The notes: generated by a model from the sequence alone, not told the origin. A DNA stretch of 20,741 nucleotides from an uncultured Campylobacter sp. (GCA_938046705.1 CALIWP010000026.1:1-20741), one strand, 5' to 3'; shown: positions 1-8,107, numbered from the stretch's first letter. Translations and numbers: made by a program.

Positions 1-29
1 TTATCTATTTGTTTCTCTTTTTTAAAATA

Positions 30-626
30 TCATTCGTCAAACAGCCCGCGCTCAAAGCTTTTCACGCGAAAGCTGCGCCTCTGCAGCGGCGAGTCGCCTA
101 GTTTTGCTACCGCGTTCAGATGCGCCTTCGTGCCGTAGCCCTTATGTGCGGCGTATCCGTAGCCAGCATGCACGCCATCCCACGCCTTCATCAGCGCGTC
201 GCGGCTTACTTTGGCTAGGATGCTGGCCGCACTTACCTGCGCGACCTTGCCGTCGGCTCCGACCATCGTTTTTATGCCGGTGCCGTAGTTTGCGTTGCCG
301 TCGTAGAGCAGCTCGCAGTCCGTAAAATGCGCCTTAAACAGCCGCAGCGCGCGTCTGAGGCACTCGCTAAGCCCCAGCTCGTCTATTTGTTCGTTTGAAA
401 AATATGCGATAAGAAATTCCGAGTTTCCCGCGATCTCTTTAAATAGCTCCTCGCGCCGCTTTGCCGTCAGTTTTTTAGAGTCGTTTAGGCCAGCTATCTC
501 GCGCTTTAGCACACATGCAGCTACTGCCAAAGGCCCAGCCAGCGCGCCGCGTCCCGCCTCGTCGATGCCGCAGATTTGGGCGTCAAATTCGTTTTTCATC
601 ACTACGCTTTCAAATAAATTTTGCAA
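30..626 (-). CDS. rnhB: Ribonuclease HII
   Basis: Cleaves the RNA strand of RNA-DNA hybrids and removes single ribonucleotides from DNA, acting in the cytoplasm with a divalent metal. The 198-residue product has the N-terminal GIDEAGRG motif (D22, E23), DSKKL at 49-53, LLYDG with D109, and the [10 protein letters not shown] segment with D143. These match the four acidic catalytic residues of type 2 RNase H. The start is uncertain. TTG at 626 gives an N-terminus that aligns without gaps to the C. jejuni enzyme as I remember it. ATG at 599 (MKNEFDAQ) is the alternative, and neither has a strong ribosome binding site. It is the last gene of a three-gene minus-strand cluster, 65 bp after the exported-protein gene. 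Function is secure; the start is not. Confidence 0.95.
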   Translation of the reverse strand: MQNLFESVVMKNEFDAQICGIDEAGRGALAGPLAVAACVLKREIAGLNDSKKLTAKRREELFKEIAGNSEFLIAYFSNEQIDELGLSECLRRALRLFKAHFTDCELLYDGNANYGTGIKTMVGADGKVAQVSAASILAKVSRDALMKAWDGVHAGYGYAAHKGYGTKAHLNAVAKLGDSPLQRRSFRVKSFERGLFDE

Positions 627-691
627 AATTTAAGCTATCAAATTTTGTCTTGCATTTTTTCAAAGTTTCCTTTTTTGGGCGAAAAAGTTGG

Positions 692-1573
692 CTAAAACAG
701 TCTGAAATTTTGCTTTAAATTCTCTTTTACAAGCTCGAGCGGTAGCGAGATCTCGCTGTTCTTGCCGCCGGCCATGCCGTCAAAAAATGTAATCCCGCTT
801 GGCGAGAGCGTAAAATTTTCGCTCGGAGTTATCTTTTCTTTGGCAAAGATCGCCGTTAAATTTGCATTGTTTAGATCCTTAAAAACGTCACTTAAATTTA
901 TCTTTTTTAGGTTTTTGAGCCAGACGGTTTTGCAGATTTTTCTGCTCGCGCCTAGTTCGCAGACGCTTCTTATTTTGCCGTTTTGATACTCGAGGTTATT
1001 TAGCGCGCTTGCGGCGTTGTTTGAAGGGTCTTTGAGCCATGCCGACTTAAAATTTTCAAGTTTTGCGGCGAGAGATTTTTTGTTATTTTGTGCAAATTTA
1101 GGCGAGTAAAAGTCGCTCGCTACGGCTTCAAATCGCGCTCCGTCTCGCCCGATCTCTTGCAGTCCGAGCGCGGCAAAATCATAGCTTGCGACCTGTTTTA
1201 TCACGGCTTTTCGCGCCTTGCCTCTGATCGCTAGTTTACCCGTTAGTTCGCCGTTGTCCGCTTTTACGCTTAGATTTAGCCACTCGGTGATCGCGCTTAC
1301 GGCCGTTATATCGGCGCCTGATCTTTCGATGCTGCCCTTACTAAAGTCGTATCTGGCACCCTCAAAAAATGCGTGACCTTGAAATTTAGGTGGTAAAATG
1401 GCGCCCTTGTCGCTAAAATTTTCAAACTCGGCCTCAAGTTCGCTGATGTAGAGCTCAAATTTGCTCCCGTCCGCCTCGCCTGCAAATTTATAAATTTTAC
1501 CCTCGTTTTCGTGTCTGATCTCGTAGCTTAGCGCCAAAACGCAGGCCAAAAATATCGCCGCAACCGCTCTCAT
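692..1573 (-). CDS. Exported protein of unknown function, RsiV/DUF3298-like C-terminus
   Basis: I do not recognise a named family for this 293-residue protein. Residues 1-17 form a short hydrophobic signal peptide (MRAVAAIFLACVLALS), so the mature chain is probably periplasmic. C11 lies in FLAC, a poor lipobox, so a lipoprotein is possible but not favoured. The last ~50 residues (ENFTLSPSGITFFDG, then ISLPLELVKENL) resemble the C-terminal pattern of RsiV/DUF3298 proteins; this is a by-eye resemblance only. Two Cys near residues 205-215 could form a disulfide. The start is well supported: AAAGGAG precedes the ATG, and this site overlaps the stop codon of the upstream ATPase gene, implying coupled translation. 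No catalytic motif is evident. Confidence 0.85.
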   Translation of the reverse strand: MRAVAAIFLACVLALSYEIRHENEGKIYKFAGEADGSKFELYISELEAEFENFSDKGAILPPKFQGHAFFEGARYDFSKGSIERSGADITAVSAITEWLNLSVKADNGELTGKLAIRGKARKAVIKQVASYDFAALGLQEIGRDGARFEAVASDFYSPKFAQNNKKSLAAKLENFKSAWLKDPSNNAASALNNLEYQNGKIRSVCELGASRKICKTVWLKNLKKINLSDVFKDLNNANLTAIFAKEKITPSENFTLSPSGITFFDGMAGGKNSEISLPLELVKENLKQNFRLF

Positions 1574-1583
1574 AATCGCTCCT

Positions 1584-2678
1584 TTATATGCCTAGCGCCC
1601 AGCGCGAAAACGGCGCGACCTCGCATTTTATGCCCTCTATGCTCGTCTCGCCCGAGTTTGCCACGCTGATTGCTTGTAGCCTATTTATACCTAAATTTTT
1701 TAAATTTGCGTGCAGTTTTTTAAATTTTAAAAAGACCAAATCCGCATCGCTAAACGGCGAGCAAATGATCGCAAGTTTCCTTTTTGGCAGGAAAAAATCA
1801 AGCTCTTTCGTATAAAAAATCTGCTCGTTAAATTTGGCCAGCTCGCAAAAAACCGTGTTGTTAAAATTTTTAGCGAAGTCCTTTTTTAGGCTCAGCGCGC
1901 TTTTAAACGCAAAGTCGTTAAAATAAAGCCTCTTCGCGGCGTTTGGCTCATTAAATTTTTCTACCAGGCTAACCGCGCTCATATTTTCTAGCTCGCTAAG
2001 CGCGCCGTAGACGCTATCTTTTGAGATTTTGCGGGCGGACTTTAGAGTGCTAAAAATCTCAAAAACGCTTACGTTTTGCGCCTGAGCTTTCGCGCACTCT
2101 TTTAGTACGGCCAGTTGCGTGGCTGATAGCGACGATTTTAGCGCAGTTTGTAGATTTGCCGCGATGTTTTCGGCGTCACAAAATGCCAATGCCGGGCTCC
2201 TGCCGTGAAGCAAAAAGTGGCTAAAAAGCGTTTCTGGATCAATTTTTTTTGAAAAAAAGGCGATAAATTCCTCATAGTCTAAAAAATCCAAATTTAGCTC
2301 GCTAAATCCGCTCAAATTTGCATCTTTAAACCGAGAGGCAACGATAAAATTTTGCAAATTTAGCTGCAAAATTCGCTCAAATTTTTCCTGAAATCTCTGC
2401 TCGAAATCATCGATCGCTAGAATTTTTATCTGCGGATTTTGGCGTAAAAACTCTGGCAAATTTGACAAAATCTCATCCGCATCTATGCGAAGGTCGCCTA
2501 AATTTATGTACAAAAACTCTTTGCTCTCAAATGCTGATAAAAAGCCCGCGATTAGCGAAGTTTTGCCGCTTCCTATACCGCCTTTTATTAGCGTTTTTGG
2601 TGCCGTGATCTCAAATTTTCTATTTATAAATTTGATATTTTTGGGCGGATTTTGATAAAGCGCGTTTAGGATTTGCAT
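1584..2678 (-). CDS. P-loop ATPase with degenerate DUF4143-like C-terminal domain
   Basis: A 364-residue cytoplasmic ATPase. The Walker A motif is GGIGSGKTS at 33-41 and Walker B is KILAIDDFE at 85-93, followed by a sensor-like strand (NFIVASRF). This is the arrangement of the AAA_14/archaeal-type ATPases. The middle (about 190-260) looks like a winged-helix segment. The C-terminus (VFCELAKF, FYTKELDFFLP, LAIICSPF) recalls the DUF4143 nuclease-like fold. However, the usual E-x-K of the PD-(D/E)xK core is replaced by I-C-S, so nuclease activity is unlikely. The substrate is unknown. The ATG is preceded by AAAAGG, and a TATAAT lies about 25 bp further upstream. It is the first gene of the minus-strand cluster. 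Confidence 0.85.
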   Translation of the reverse strand: MQILNALYQNPPKNIKFINRKFEITAPKTLIKGGIGSGKTSLIAGFLSAFESKEFLYINLGDLRIDADEILSNLPEFLRQNPQIKILAIDDFEQRFQEKFERILQLNLQNFIVASRFKDANLSGFSELNLDFLDYEEFIAFFSKKIDPETLFSHFLLHGRSPALAFCDAENIAANLQTALKSSLSATQLAVLKECAKAQAQNVSVFEIFSTLKSARKISKDSVYGALSELENMSAVSLVEKFNEPNAAKRLYFNDFAFKSALSLKKDFAKNFNNTVFCELAKFNEQIFYTKELDFFLPKRKLAIICSPFSDADLVFLKFKKLHANLKNLGINRLQAISVANSGETSIEGIKCEVAPFSRWALGI

Positions 2679-2700
2679 TTTTGCCTTTTAAATTTGGAAA

Positions 2701-2706
2701 ATTATA
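2701..2706 (-). promoter_or_regulatory. Sigma70-type -10 box of the ATPase-rnhB cluster
   Basis: On the minus strand the sequence reads TTTGCTATAAT: a perfect TATAAT with an upstream TGC (extended -10). It lies 22 bp before the ATG of the ATPase gene. No good -35 is present, which is normal for Campylobacter housekeeping promoters. The transcript would have a very short leader. Confidence 0.6.
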
Positions 2707-2713
2707 GCAAAGT

Positions 2714-2730
2714 TTCCTTGTAAAGAGGAA
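2714..2730. repeat. 17-bp palindrome, copy 1 (TTCCTTGTAAAGAGGAA)
   Basis: An imperfect palindrome between the divergent ATPase and Sel1 genes. The arms TTCCT and AGGAA pair, with an additional T-G contact. A copy matching at 15 of 17 positions lies at 3571-3587 on the other side of the Sel1 gene. It could be an operator or a short dispersed repeat; nothing else indicates function. Confidence 0.45.
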
Positions 2731-2781
2731 GATAGTTAAAATTTGACGCCAAAAAACAAGGGTAAATTTAACGATTTTTAA

Positions 2782-2798
2782 GGGGGGGGGTATAGAAT
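2782..2798 (+). promoter_or_regulatory. Poly-G tract (G9) abutting a -10 box, candidate phase-variable promoter
   Basis: Nine G residues (2782-2790) are followed directly by TATAGAAT (2791-2798), a good match to the Campylobacter -10. The Sel1 ATG is 31 bp downstream, with AAAGG before it. The tract occupies the -35/-10 spacer, so gain or loss of a G would change spacer length. Long G tracts are the standard contingency element in Campylobacter, but most sit inside genes. Confidence 0.6.
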
Positions 2799-2829
2799 GC
2801 GTTAAATTTTTATTTGAAAGGCGGATATT

Positions 2830-3476
2830 ATGAAAAAAATTACGGTTTTTTGCCTAATGTTAATAAGTGCTTTGGCGATAGACAATCCGATGGCAAATAT
2901 ACTAAAGGACTATGAAAATAAGTGTAATGCCGGAGACGAGATGGTGTGCGGTGTGGTGGGCGGAGTTTATGATTTTGCCTTTGAGGTGTACGGGGTAAAG
3001 CAAGACTACGGCAAGGCGATGAAATTTTATAAAAAGGGCTGCGATAATGGAAACTACAGGTCGTGCAATAATCTAGGCTTTATGTACGAAAATGAAAAAG
3101 GCGTAAAGAGGGACTACAAAAAAGCGTTTGAGTTATATGCTAAATCTTGTGATGTCGGAAACGATGGTCTTGGTTGTAGAAATCTCGGGTTTTTGTATAT
3201 CAATAAGCATGTTTCAGGCATAAATGAGAAGCAAGCGTTTTTAGAAGGAATTGGGCGTGTTAAAAAAGCTGCGACATCACGCCGGATTTTACTGCTTGCA
3301 GCTTTTTGGGCGATGTATATTTAGAAATAAATGAGAAAAACGACGCAATGAAATATTATCAAAGAGCATGCGCTGCCGGGGCTACCGACAATGTTGTTCA
3401 ATCTTTTGAAGAAGGCGTTAAACTTTGGCAACTAACCTGCGCAATGTACGAGCTTTTAAAACAAGGCTCAAGATGA
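2830..3476 (+). pseudogene. Cys-rich Sel1-repeat (Hcp-like) exported protein, frameshifted
   Basis: The first frame encodes 164 residues, 2830-3324. It has a signal peptide (MKKITVFCLMLISALA) and then Sel1-like repeats of about 36 residues with paired Cys (for example FYKKGCDNGNYRSCNNLGFMY), as in Helicobacter cysteine-rich proteins. After GIGRVKK the frame becomes unrelated sequence (AATSRRILLLAAFW) and stops. The -1 frame continues the family cleanly (CDITPDFTACSFLGDVYLE, then AMKYYQRACAAG) to a TGA at 3474-3476. One missing base in 3262-3272 (six A then GCTGC) explains this; repaired, the protein would be about 215 residues. The cause may be a real mutation, an assembly error or ribosomal slippage. 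It is preceded by the G9 tract. The family acts outside the cytoplasm; this member's role is unknown. Confidence 0.8.
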
Positions 3477-3481
3477 TTTTA

Positions 3482-3514
3482 AAATTTGGACATGACTTTA
3501 AACTGTCCAAATTT
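3482..3514. terminator. 11-bp inverted repeat after the Sel1 gene
   Basis: AAATTTGGACA (3482-3492) and TGTCCAAATTT (3504-3514) are perfect complements around an 11-nt loop, six bases after the Sel1 stop. The 3' arm ends in TTT but no long T run follows. It is therefore a plausible but weak terminator. It separates the Sel1 gene from the ribosomal operon promoter. Confidence 0.45.
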
Positions 3515-3570
3515 ATCCCAAACAAAATTTAAATATTTCGCATCAAATTTTCAGCCAAATTTACAAAAAC

Positions 3571-3587
3571 TTCCTTATAAAAAGGAA
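3571..3587. repeat. 17-bp palindrome, copy 2 (TTCCTTATAAAAAGGAA)
   Basis: A perfect 6-bp inverted repeat (TTCCTT/AAGGAA) around ATAAA, about 40 bp upstream of the -35 of the ribosomal promoter. It matches the copy at 2714-2730 at 15 of 17 positions. Confidence 0.45.
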
Positions 3588-3624
3588 ATAATTTTATTAA
3601 ATTTCATCAAATTTGCTCAAAATA

Positions 3625-3654
3625 TTGACATTAAAAAGCCATTTTGGATAAAAT
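3625..3654 (+). promoter_or_regulatory. Sigma70 promoter of the S10 block
   Basis: A consensus -35 TTGACA (3625-3630) and a -10 TAAAAT (3649-3654) are separated by 18 bp. Transcription would begin near 3661, giving a leader of about 60 nt before rpsJ. A full TTGACA is unusual for Campylobacter and fits a very strong promoter. Confidence 0.7.
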
Positions 3655-3660
3655 CCGAGT

Positions 3661-3697
3661 CTCTTACACAAGTAAGAAGTGTCGTATGTTTGCGACA
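3661..3697 (+). promoter_or_regulatory. Structured rpsJ leader: two hairpins
   Basis: Hairpin 1 pairs TCTTAC (3662-3667) with GTAAGA (3672-3677) around ACAA. It would lie at the extreme 5' end of the transcript. Hairpin 2 pairs TGTCGT (3680-3685) with GCGACA (3692-3697), including one U-G pair, around a 6-nt loop. The leader is much shorter than the E. coli S10 leader that binds L4, so homology to it is not claimed. Confidence 0.45.
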
Positions 3698-3719
3698 AGT
3701 TCTATTCAAAGGAAAGAAA

Positions 3720-4031
3720 ATGGAAAGAATCAGGCTTAAGCTTAAAGCTTATGACCATAGAGTTCTCGACCGCACAGTTGCAGCAATAGTAGAAGCTGTC
3801 AAACGAACGGGCGCCGACGTCAGAGGTCCGGTGCCGATGCCTACGAAGATCAAACGCTACACGGTCTTAAAATCACCACACATCAACAAAGACTCACGCG
3901 AGCAGTTTGAAATGAGAATTCACGCTAGAATGCTAGATATCGTAGCGGCTACGCCCGATACCGTCGACTCGCTAACAAAGCTTGACTTAGCCCCTGAGGT
4001 TAACGTCGAAGTCCGCGCGATGGGCAAATAA
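3720..4031 (+). CDS. rpsJ: 30S ribosomal protein S10 (NusE)
   Basis: S10 binds the 3' domain of 16S rRNA in the 30S head and, as NusE, joins NusB in antitermination. The 103-residue product starts [20 protein letters not shown] and carries the family core ([20 protein letters not shown], then [11 protein letters not shown]). The same frame stays open back to 3486. Those codons encode AT-rich non-homologous sequence and overlap the promoter, so they are not coding. The chosen ATG has AAAGGAAAG just upstream and gives the normal family length. It is the first gene of the ribosomal run. Confidence 0.98.
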   Translation: MERIRLKLKAYDHRVLDRTVAAIVEAVKRTGADVRGPVPMPTKIKRYTVLKSPHINKDSREQFEMRIHARMLDIVAATPDTVDSLTKLDLAPEVNVEVRAMGK

Positions 4032-4045
4032 AGGCGAGGTGAAAG

Positions 4046-4624
4046 ATGGAATATATCGTAGAAAAAATAGGCATGAGCAGAACGGTTAATAACCCGAGCA
4101 TCCCTGTTACGCTTCTAAAGGTCGTAAACGCTAAAGTTTGCGAAGTGAGCGAATGCGGCTGCGCGATAGTAGCTTATGCTAAAGGTAAAGCAAAAAATAA
4201 AGCCATAGAGGGTCAGCAAAAAAAATATAGCCTAACGGCGGAATTTAATAAATTCGCAACCCTAAAAGTCGCCAATAAAGAGGCGGGCGATCTTGATTTT
4301 AGTCCGCTTAGCTCGGCTAAAATTTTAAAAGTTAGCTTCAGCTCAAAAGGTAAAGGCTATCAAGGCGTCGTGAAAAGACACGGCTTTGGCGGCGGTCCGA
4401 AAAGTCACGGTTCTCGCTTCCACAAAAGACACGGCTCTATCGGTAACCGCGAGTGGCCGGGACGCGTTCAGCCTGGTATGAAGATGGCCGGACACACCGG
4501 AAACGAAAAAGTTACCGTTAAAAACGAGATCGTAAGCTTTGACGCCGAAAACGGAATTTTGGTTTTAAAAGGCAGCGTCGCTGGCTATAACGGTGCAATG
4601 GGCAGAATAAGGATAGTAAAATGA
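4046..4624 (+). CDS. rplC: 50S ribosomal protein L3
   Basis: An early 50S assembly protein whose loop reaches the peptidyl transferase centre. The 192-residue protein has the typical core [20 protein letters not shown] (111-130) and [14 protein letters not shown]. Residue 150 is His, where E. coli has the Gln150 methylated by PrmB, so that modification cannot occur here. An SD-like GGCGAGG precedes the ATG. The stop overlaps the start of rplD (ATGA), indicating coupled translation. Confidence 0.98.
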   Translation: MEYIVEKIGMSRTVNNPSIPVTLLKVVNAKVCEVSECGCAIVAYAKGKAKNKAIEGQQKKYSLTAEFNKFATLKVANKEAGDLDFSPLSSAKILKVSFSSKGKGYQGVVKRHGFGGGPKSHGSRFHKRHGSIGNREWPGRVQPGMKMAGHTGNEKVTVKNEIVSFDAENGILVLKGSVAGYNGAMGRIRIVK

Positions 4625-5235
4625 GTAAAGTTTGCGTATTAAACGAAAAATTTGAAAAAGCTAGCGAGCTTGATCTACCGGCCAATTACGCTGAGATCAA
4701 CCCGCACAACCTATATCTTTACGTTAAGTCTTATTTGTCCGGTATGCGTTCAAATTCGGCTCACACCAAAACCAGAGCTTTCGTAAGCGGCGGCGGTAAA
4801 AAACCGTGGAGACAAAAAGGTCGCGGCGGCGCTAGAGCGGGCTCAACCAGAACTAACGTCTGGGTAGGCGGCGCGGTGGCGTTTGGTCCGAGCAACGAGC
4901 GAAACTACTTCCAAAAGGTCAATAAAAAGCAAAAAAGATTGGCGCTTGAGTTCGCGCTAAACGAAAAAGCTAACGCGGGTAAAATTTTCGCGGTAGATAG
5001 CATAGAGATCGCAAGCGGCAAGACTAAAGACGCGGCTAAAATAATCAGCGCGTTAAATTTGAGAGACGCTTTGGTTGTAAAAGATCTGCTTGACGACAAC
5101 ACGCTATTGGCGTTTAGAAATCTATCAAACTGCTATCTAATCGATGCGAGCGAGATAAACGCTTACTTAGTGGCGACTTACGGTGCCGTCGTTATCGAGA
5201 AGGCCGCACTTGAAACTATAATAAAAGAGGGCTGA
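4621..5235 (+). CDS. rplD: 50S ribosomal protein L4
   Basis: L4 binds 23S rRNA domain I and lines the exit tunnel. In enterobacteria it also represses its own S10 operon. The product is 204 residues. The extended tunnel loop is present ([19 protein letters not shown], about 57-75), followed by the globular Rossmann-like part. The ATG overlaps the rplC stop by 4 bp. Whether L4 autoregulates here is unknown; the leader lacks obvious similarity to the E. coli target. Confidence 0.98.
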   Translation: MSKVCVLNEKFEKASELDLPANYAEINPHNLYLYVKSYLSGMRSNSAHTKTRAFVSGGGKKPWRQKGRGGARAGSTRTNVWVGGAVAFGPSNERNYFQKVNKKQKRLALEFALNEKANAGKIFAVDSIEIASGKTKDAAKIISALNLRDALVVKDLLDDNTLLAFRNLSNCYLIDASEINAYLVATYGAVVIEKAALETIIKEG

Positions 5236-5236
5236 A

Positions 5237-5518
5237 ATGGCAGATATAACTGATATCAAAACGATTTTATATACGGAAAAAACTCTCGGTCTTCAAGAGC
5301 AAGGCGTGGTCGTTATACAAACTTCGCCTAAGATGACTAAAAATAGGCTGAAAGAAATTTTGAAAGAATATTTTGGGGTAACGCCGCTTCGCGTAAATTC
5401 GCTTAGAATCGACGGAAAAGTTAAGCGTTTCAAAGGAAGAGAAGGACAACGCAACGAGATAAAGAAATTTTACGTTCAGTTGCCTGAAGGCTCAAGCCTA
5501 GAAAACACGGAGGCGTAA
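5237..5518 (+). CDS. rplW: 50S ribosomal protein L23
   Basis: L23 sits at the tunnel exit and is the docking site for trigger factor and SRP. The 93-residue protein has the family N-terminus ([19 protein letters not shown]) and the basic extension ([19 protein letters not shown]) that contacts 23S rRNA. The start is one base after the rplD stop, with GAGGGCTGAA acting as ribosome binding site inside rplD. Length is normal. Confidence 0.97.
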   Translation: MADITDIKTILYTEKTLGLQEQGVVVIQTSPKMTKNRLKEILKEYFGVTPLRVNSLRIDGKVKRFKGREGQRNEIKKFYVQLPEGSSLENTEA

Positions 5519-5519
5519 G

Positions 5520-6350
5520 ATGGCGATAAAAACCTATAAACCTTATACACCTAGCCGCAGATTTATGACGGGCCTATCGAGCGAGGATATCACTGCTAAA
5601 CCTAGCGTGAGAAGCCTGCTTGTAAAGATCCCTGTAAGCGGCGGTAGAAATAGCAATGGTAGAATAACTTCTAGACATAAAGAAGGCGGAGCGAAGAAGC
5701 TTTATAGAATCATCGACTTTAAACGCCGCAAATTCGGTATCGAAGGTAAAGTCGAAGCTATCGAGTACGATCCGAACAGAAACTGCCGCATCGCGCTTAT
5801 CGCTTATAAAGACGGCGAAAAACGCTACATCATCAGACCAAACGGACTAAACGTTGGCGATGTTGTAGCGGCAGCCGAAGCGGGTCTAGACATAAAACCT
5901 GGCAACGCGATGAAACTAAGAAACATCCCGGTTGGTACTATCGTACACAACGTGGAGCTAAAGCCTGGCAAGGGTGCTCAGATGGCTCGTTCAGCCGGCG
6001 GTTACGCTCAGCTAATGGGTAAAGAGGAAAAATACGTAATGCTTCGCTTGCCAAGCGGCGAGATGAGACAAGTACTTGCAGAGTGCATGGCTAGTATCGG
6101 CGTAGTAGGTAACGAAGACTGGGCGAACGTAACTATCGGTAAAGCCGGACGTAATCGCCACAGAGGTATCCGTCCTCAAACTCGCGGTTCTGCGATGAAC
6201 CCAGTAGATCACCCGCACGGCGGTGGTGAGGGCAAGAAAAACTCTGGCCGTCATCCTGTTACTCCATGGGGTAAACCAACTAAAGGTGCTAAGACTCGCC
6301 GCAAAAAGGCTAGCGATAAGCTTATAATTTCAAGAAGGAAAGGTAAATAG
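5520..6350 (+). CDS. rplB: 50S ribosomal protein L2
   Basis: L2 is a primary 23S rRNA binder needed for subunit association and peptidyl transferase assembly. The 276-residue chain shows the basic N-terminus ([20 protein letters not shown]), the OB and SH3-like barrels, and the C-terminal [12 protein letters not shown] segment with the conserved His at 231. It starts one base after the rplW stop, with GGAGG upstream. Typical length; no anomaly. Confidence 0.99.
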   Translation: MAIKTYKPYTPSRRFMTGLSSEDITAKPSVRSLLVKIPVSGGRNSNGRITSRHKEGGAKKLYRIIDFKRRKFGIEGKVEAIEYDPNRNCRIALIAYKDGEKRYIIRPNGLNVGDVVAAAEAGLDIKPGNAMKLRNIPVGTIVHNVELKPGKGAQMARSAGGYAQLMGKEEKYVMLRLPSGEMRQVLAECMASIGVVGNEDWANVTIGKAGRNRHRGIRPQTRGSAMNPVDHPHGGGEGKKNSGRHPVTPWGKPTKGAKTRRKKASDKLIISRRKGK

Positions 6351-6352
6351 AG

Positions 6353-6634
6353 ATGGCAAGATCACTCAAAAAAGGACCTTTTGTCGATGAGCATGTAATG
6401 AAAAAAGTCGTTGCCGCTAAAAAAGCTAACGACAACAAGCCGATAAAAACATGGTCTAGACGCAGCACGATAGTGCCTGAAATGATAGGCCTAACGTTTA
6501 ACGTTCATAACGGCAAGAGCTTCATTCCAGTATACGTTACGGAAAACCACATCGGATATAAACTAGGCGAATTTGCTCCTACGCGCACATTTAAGGGTCA
6601 CAAAGGCTCAGTGCAAAAGAAAATCGGTAAGTAA
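6353..6634 (+). CDS. rpsS: 30S ribosomal protein S19
   Basis: S19 pairs with S13 in the 30S head near the A site. The 93-residue protein begins [19 protein letters not shown]. It contains the signature [13 protein letters not shown] and [21 protein letters not shown], ending in the basic tail [14 protein letters not shown]. The start is 2 bp after the rplB stop. Confidence 0.98.
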   Translation: MARSLKKGPFVDEHVMKKVVAAKKANDNKPIKTWSRRSTIVPEMIGLTFNVHNGKSFIPVYVTENHIGYKLGEFAPTRTFKGHKGSVQKKIGK

Positions 6635-6643
6635 GGGGATAAG

Positions 6644-6976
6644 ATGAGCAAATCAATTATTAAATTCGTAAGACTATCTCCGACTAAAGCCAGACTAATC
6701 GCAAGAGAAGTACAAGGCATGAACGCCGAATTTGCACTAGCTAGCCTTAGCTTTATGCCAAACCGCGGCGCCAAATTTATCGCTACGGCTATCAGCTCTG
6801 CGGTAGCTAACGGCGGATTCGAGCCTGAAGAGGTTATCGTGACAAGCTGCCGCGTGGATGCAGGCCCAGTATTAAAAAGATTTAGACCGCGAGCGAGAGG
6901 AAGCGCAAGCAGAATCCGCAAACCGACTTCTCATATCTTAGTAGAAGTATCTAAACCTGAAAAGAAGGAAGCGTAA
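6644..6976 (+). CDS. rplV: 50S ribosomal protein L22
   Basis: L22 interacts with all 23S domains, and its beta-hairpin forms part of the exit-tunnel constriction (macrolide region). The 110-residue protein starts [20 protein letters not shown] and contains [20 protein letters not shown], the hairpin tip region. Spacing to rpsS is 9 bp, with AAGGGGA as ribosome binding site. No macrolide-resistance insertion or deletion is evident by eye in the hairpin. Confidence 0.98.
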   Translation: MSKSIIKFVRLSPTKARLIAREVQGMNAEFALASLSFMPNRGAKFIATAISSAVANGGFEPEEVIVTSCRVDAGPVLKRFRPRARGSASRIRKPTSHILVEVSKPEKKEA

Positions 6977-6977
6977 T

Positions 6978-7679
6978 ATGGGTCAGAAAGTAAATCCGAT
7001 AGGTCTAAGACTAGGAATAAACCGCAACTGGGAGTCAAGATGGTTTCCTGCTAAAGGAACTTTGGCTGAAAATATCGGCGAAGACTACAAAATTCGCGCT
7101 TTCTTGAAAAAGAAACTTTACTATGCGGGTGTTTCTCAAATTTTGATCGAAAGAACCGCTAAGAAAATCCGCGTAACGGTCGTAGCAGCTCGCCCCGGTA
7201 TTATCATCGGCAAAAAGGGCTCTGACGTAGAGAAGCTTAAAGAGGATATCCAAAAGCTGATCAACAAAGAAGTAAACGTAAATATCAAAGAAGAAAGAAA
7301 AGCTCAAGCTTCGGCTCAACTAGCTGCGGAAAACGTAGCTATGCAGCTTGAAAAACGCGTTGCATTTAGACGTGCGATGAAAAAAGTTATCCAAGGCGCT
7401 CAAAAATCAGGTGCTAAAGGTATCAAAATTTCAGTTGCTGGACGTCTTGGCGGCGCTGAGATCGCTAGAACCGAGTGGTACTTAGAGGGTCGCGTTCCGC
7501 TTCACACTCTAAGAGCTAAGATCGATTACGGCGTTGCCGAAGCGCATACGACTTATGGAAACATAGGTATAAAAGTGTGGATATTTAAAGGCGAGGTTCT
7601 TCAAAAAGGCGTTCAACCTGAAAAGAACGAAGAAGAAAAAGCCGATAAAAAACCGCGCAGAGCAAGAAGAGGTAAATAA
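6978..7679 (+). CDS. rpsC: 30S ribosomal protein S3
   Basis: S3 lies at the mRNA entry channel and, with S4 and S5, has helicase activity on mRNA. The 233-residue protein has [20 protein letters not shown] at the N-terminus. A type II KH domain includes the GIIIGKKG loop (74-81), and a C-terminal domain contains [13 protein letters not shown]. The tail after about 212 is highly charged ([18 protein letters not shown]). It starts one base after the rplV stop. Confidence 0.98.
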   Translation: MGQKVNPIGLRLGINRNWESRWFPAKGTLAENIGEDYKIRAFLKKKLYYAGVSQILIERTAKKIRVTVVAARPGIIIGKKGSDVEKLKEDIQKLINKEVNVNIKEERKAQASAQLAAENVAMQLEKRVAFRRAMKKVIQGAQKSGAKGIKISVAGRLGGAEIARTEWYLEGRVPLHTLRAKIDYGVAEAHTTYGNIGIKVWIFKGEVLQKGVQPEKNEEEKADKKPRRARRGK

Positions 7680-7681
7680 TC

Positions 7682-8107
7682 ATGTTGATGCCAAAACGAA
7701 CTAAATTTCGCAAACAGATGAAAGGCAGAAACCGCGGTAAAGCTACTCGCGGCGCTGATCTTGCTATGGGCGAGATCGGAATAAAAGCCGTAGAAGCAGG
7801 CCGCGTAAATTCGCGCCAGATCGAAGCGGCTCGTGTGGCTCTAACTCGCCACGTAAAACGCCAGGCTAAAACTTGGATCAGAGTTTTCCCAGATAAGCCG
7901 CTAACCAAAAAACCTCTACAAACTCGTATGGGTAAAGGTAAAGCTGGAGTCGAAGAGTGGGTTATGAACATAAAACCAGGTCGTATAATAGTCGAAATGG
8001 CGGGCGTAGATGAGGAATTAGCGCGTGAAGCTCTAACTCTAGCGATCCACAAACTTCCGTTTAAGACTAAAATCGTAACGCGAGAGAGTGAAAATGAAAT
8101 ATACTGA
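7682..8107 (+). CDS. rplP: 50S ribosomal protein L16
   Basis: L16 positions the A-site tRNA elbow near the peptidyl transferase centre. The 141-residue protein begins [20 protein letters not shown], the family N-terminus. This supports the first ATG at 7682 over the second at 7688. The core ([20 protein letters not shown]) is intact. AAGAGG at the end of rpsC acts as ribosome binding site. Its 3' end overlaps rpmC by 14 bases. Confidence 0.98.
   Translation: MLMPKRTKFRKQMKGRNRGKATRGADLAMGEIGIKAVEAGRVNSRQIEAARVALTRHVKRQAKTWIRVFPDKPLTKKPLQTRMGKGKAGVEEWVMNIKPGRIIVEMAGVDEELAREALTLAIHKLPFKTKIVTRESENEIY

Noticed and set aside
3486..3719. In-frame upstream extension of rpsJ giving a 181-residue protein
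   Set aside because: The extension overlaps the TTGACA/TAAAAT promoter and hairpins and has no S10 similarity. The ATG at 3720 gives the family N-terminus and length with a good ribosome binding site.
7585..8052. 155-codon minus-strand open frame opposite rpsC/rplP
   Set aside because: It lies antisense to two certain ribosomal genes; its composition is typical of a shadow frame and no ribosome binding site or homology is recognisable.
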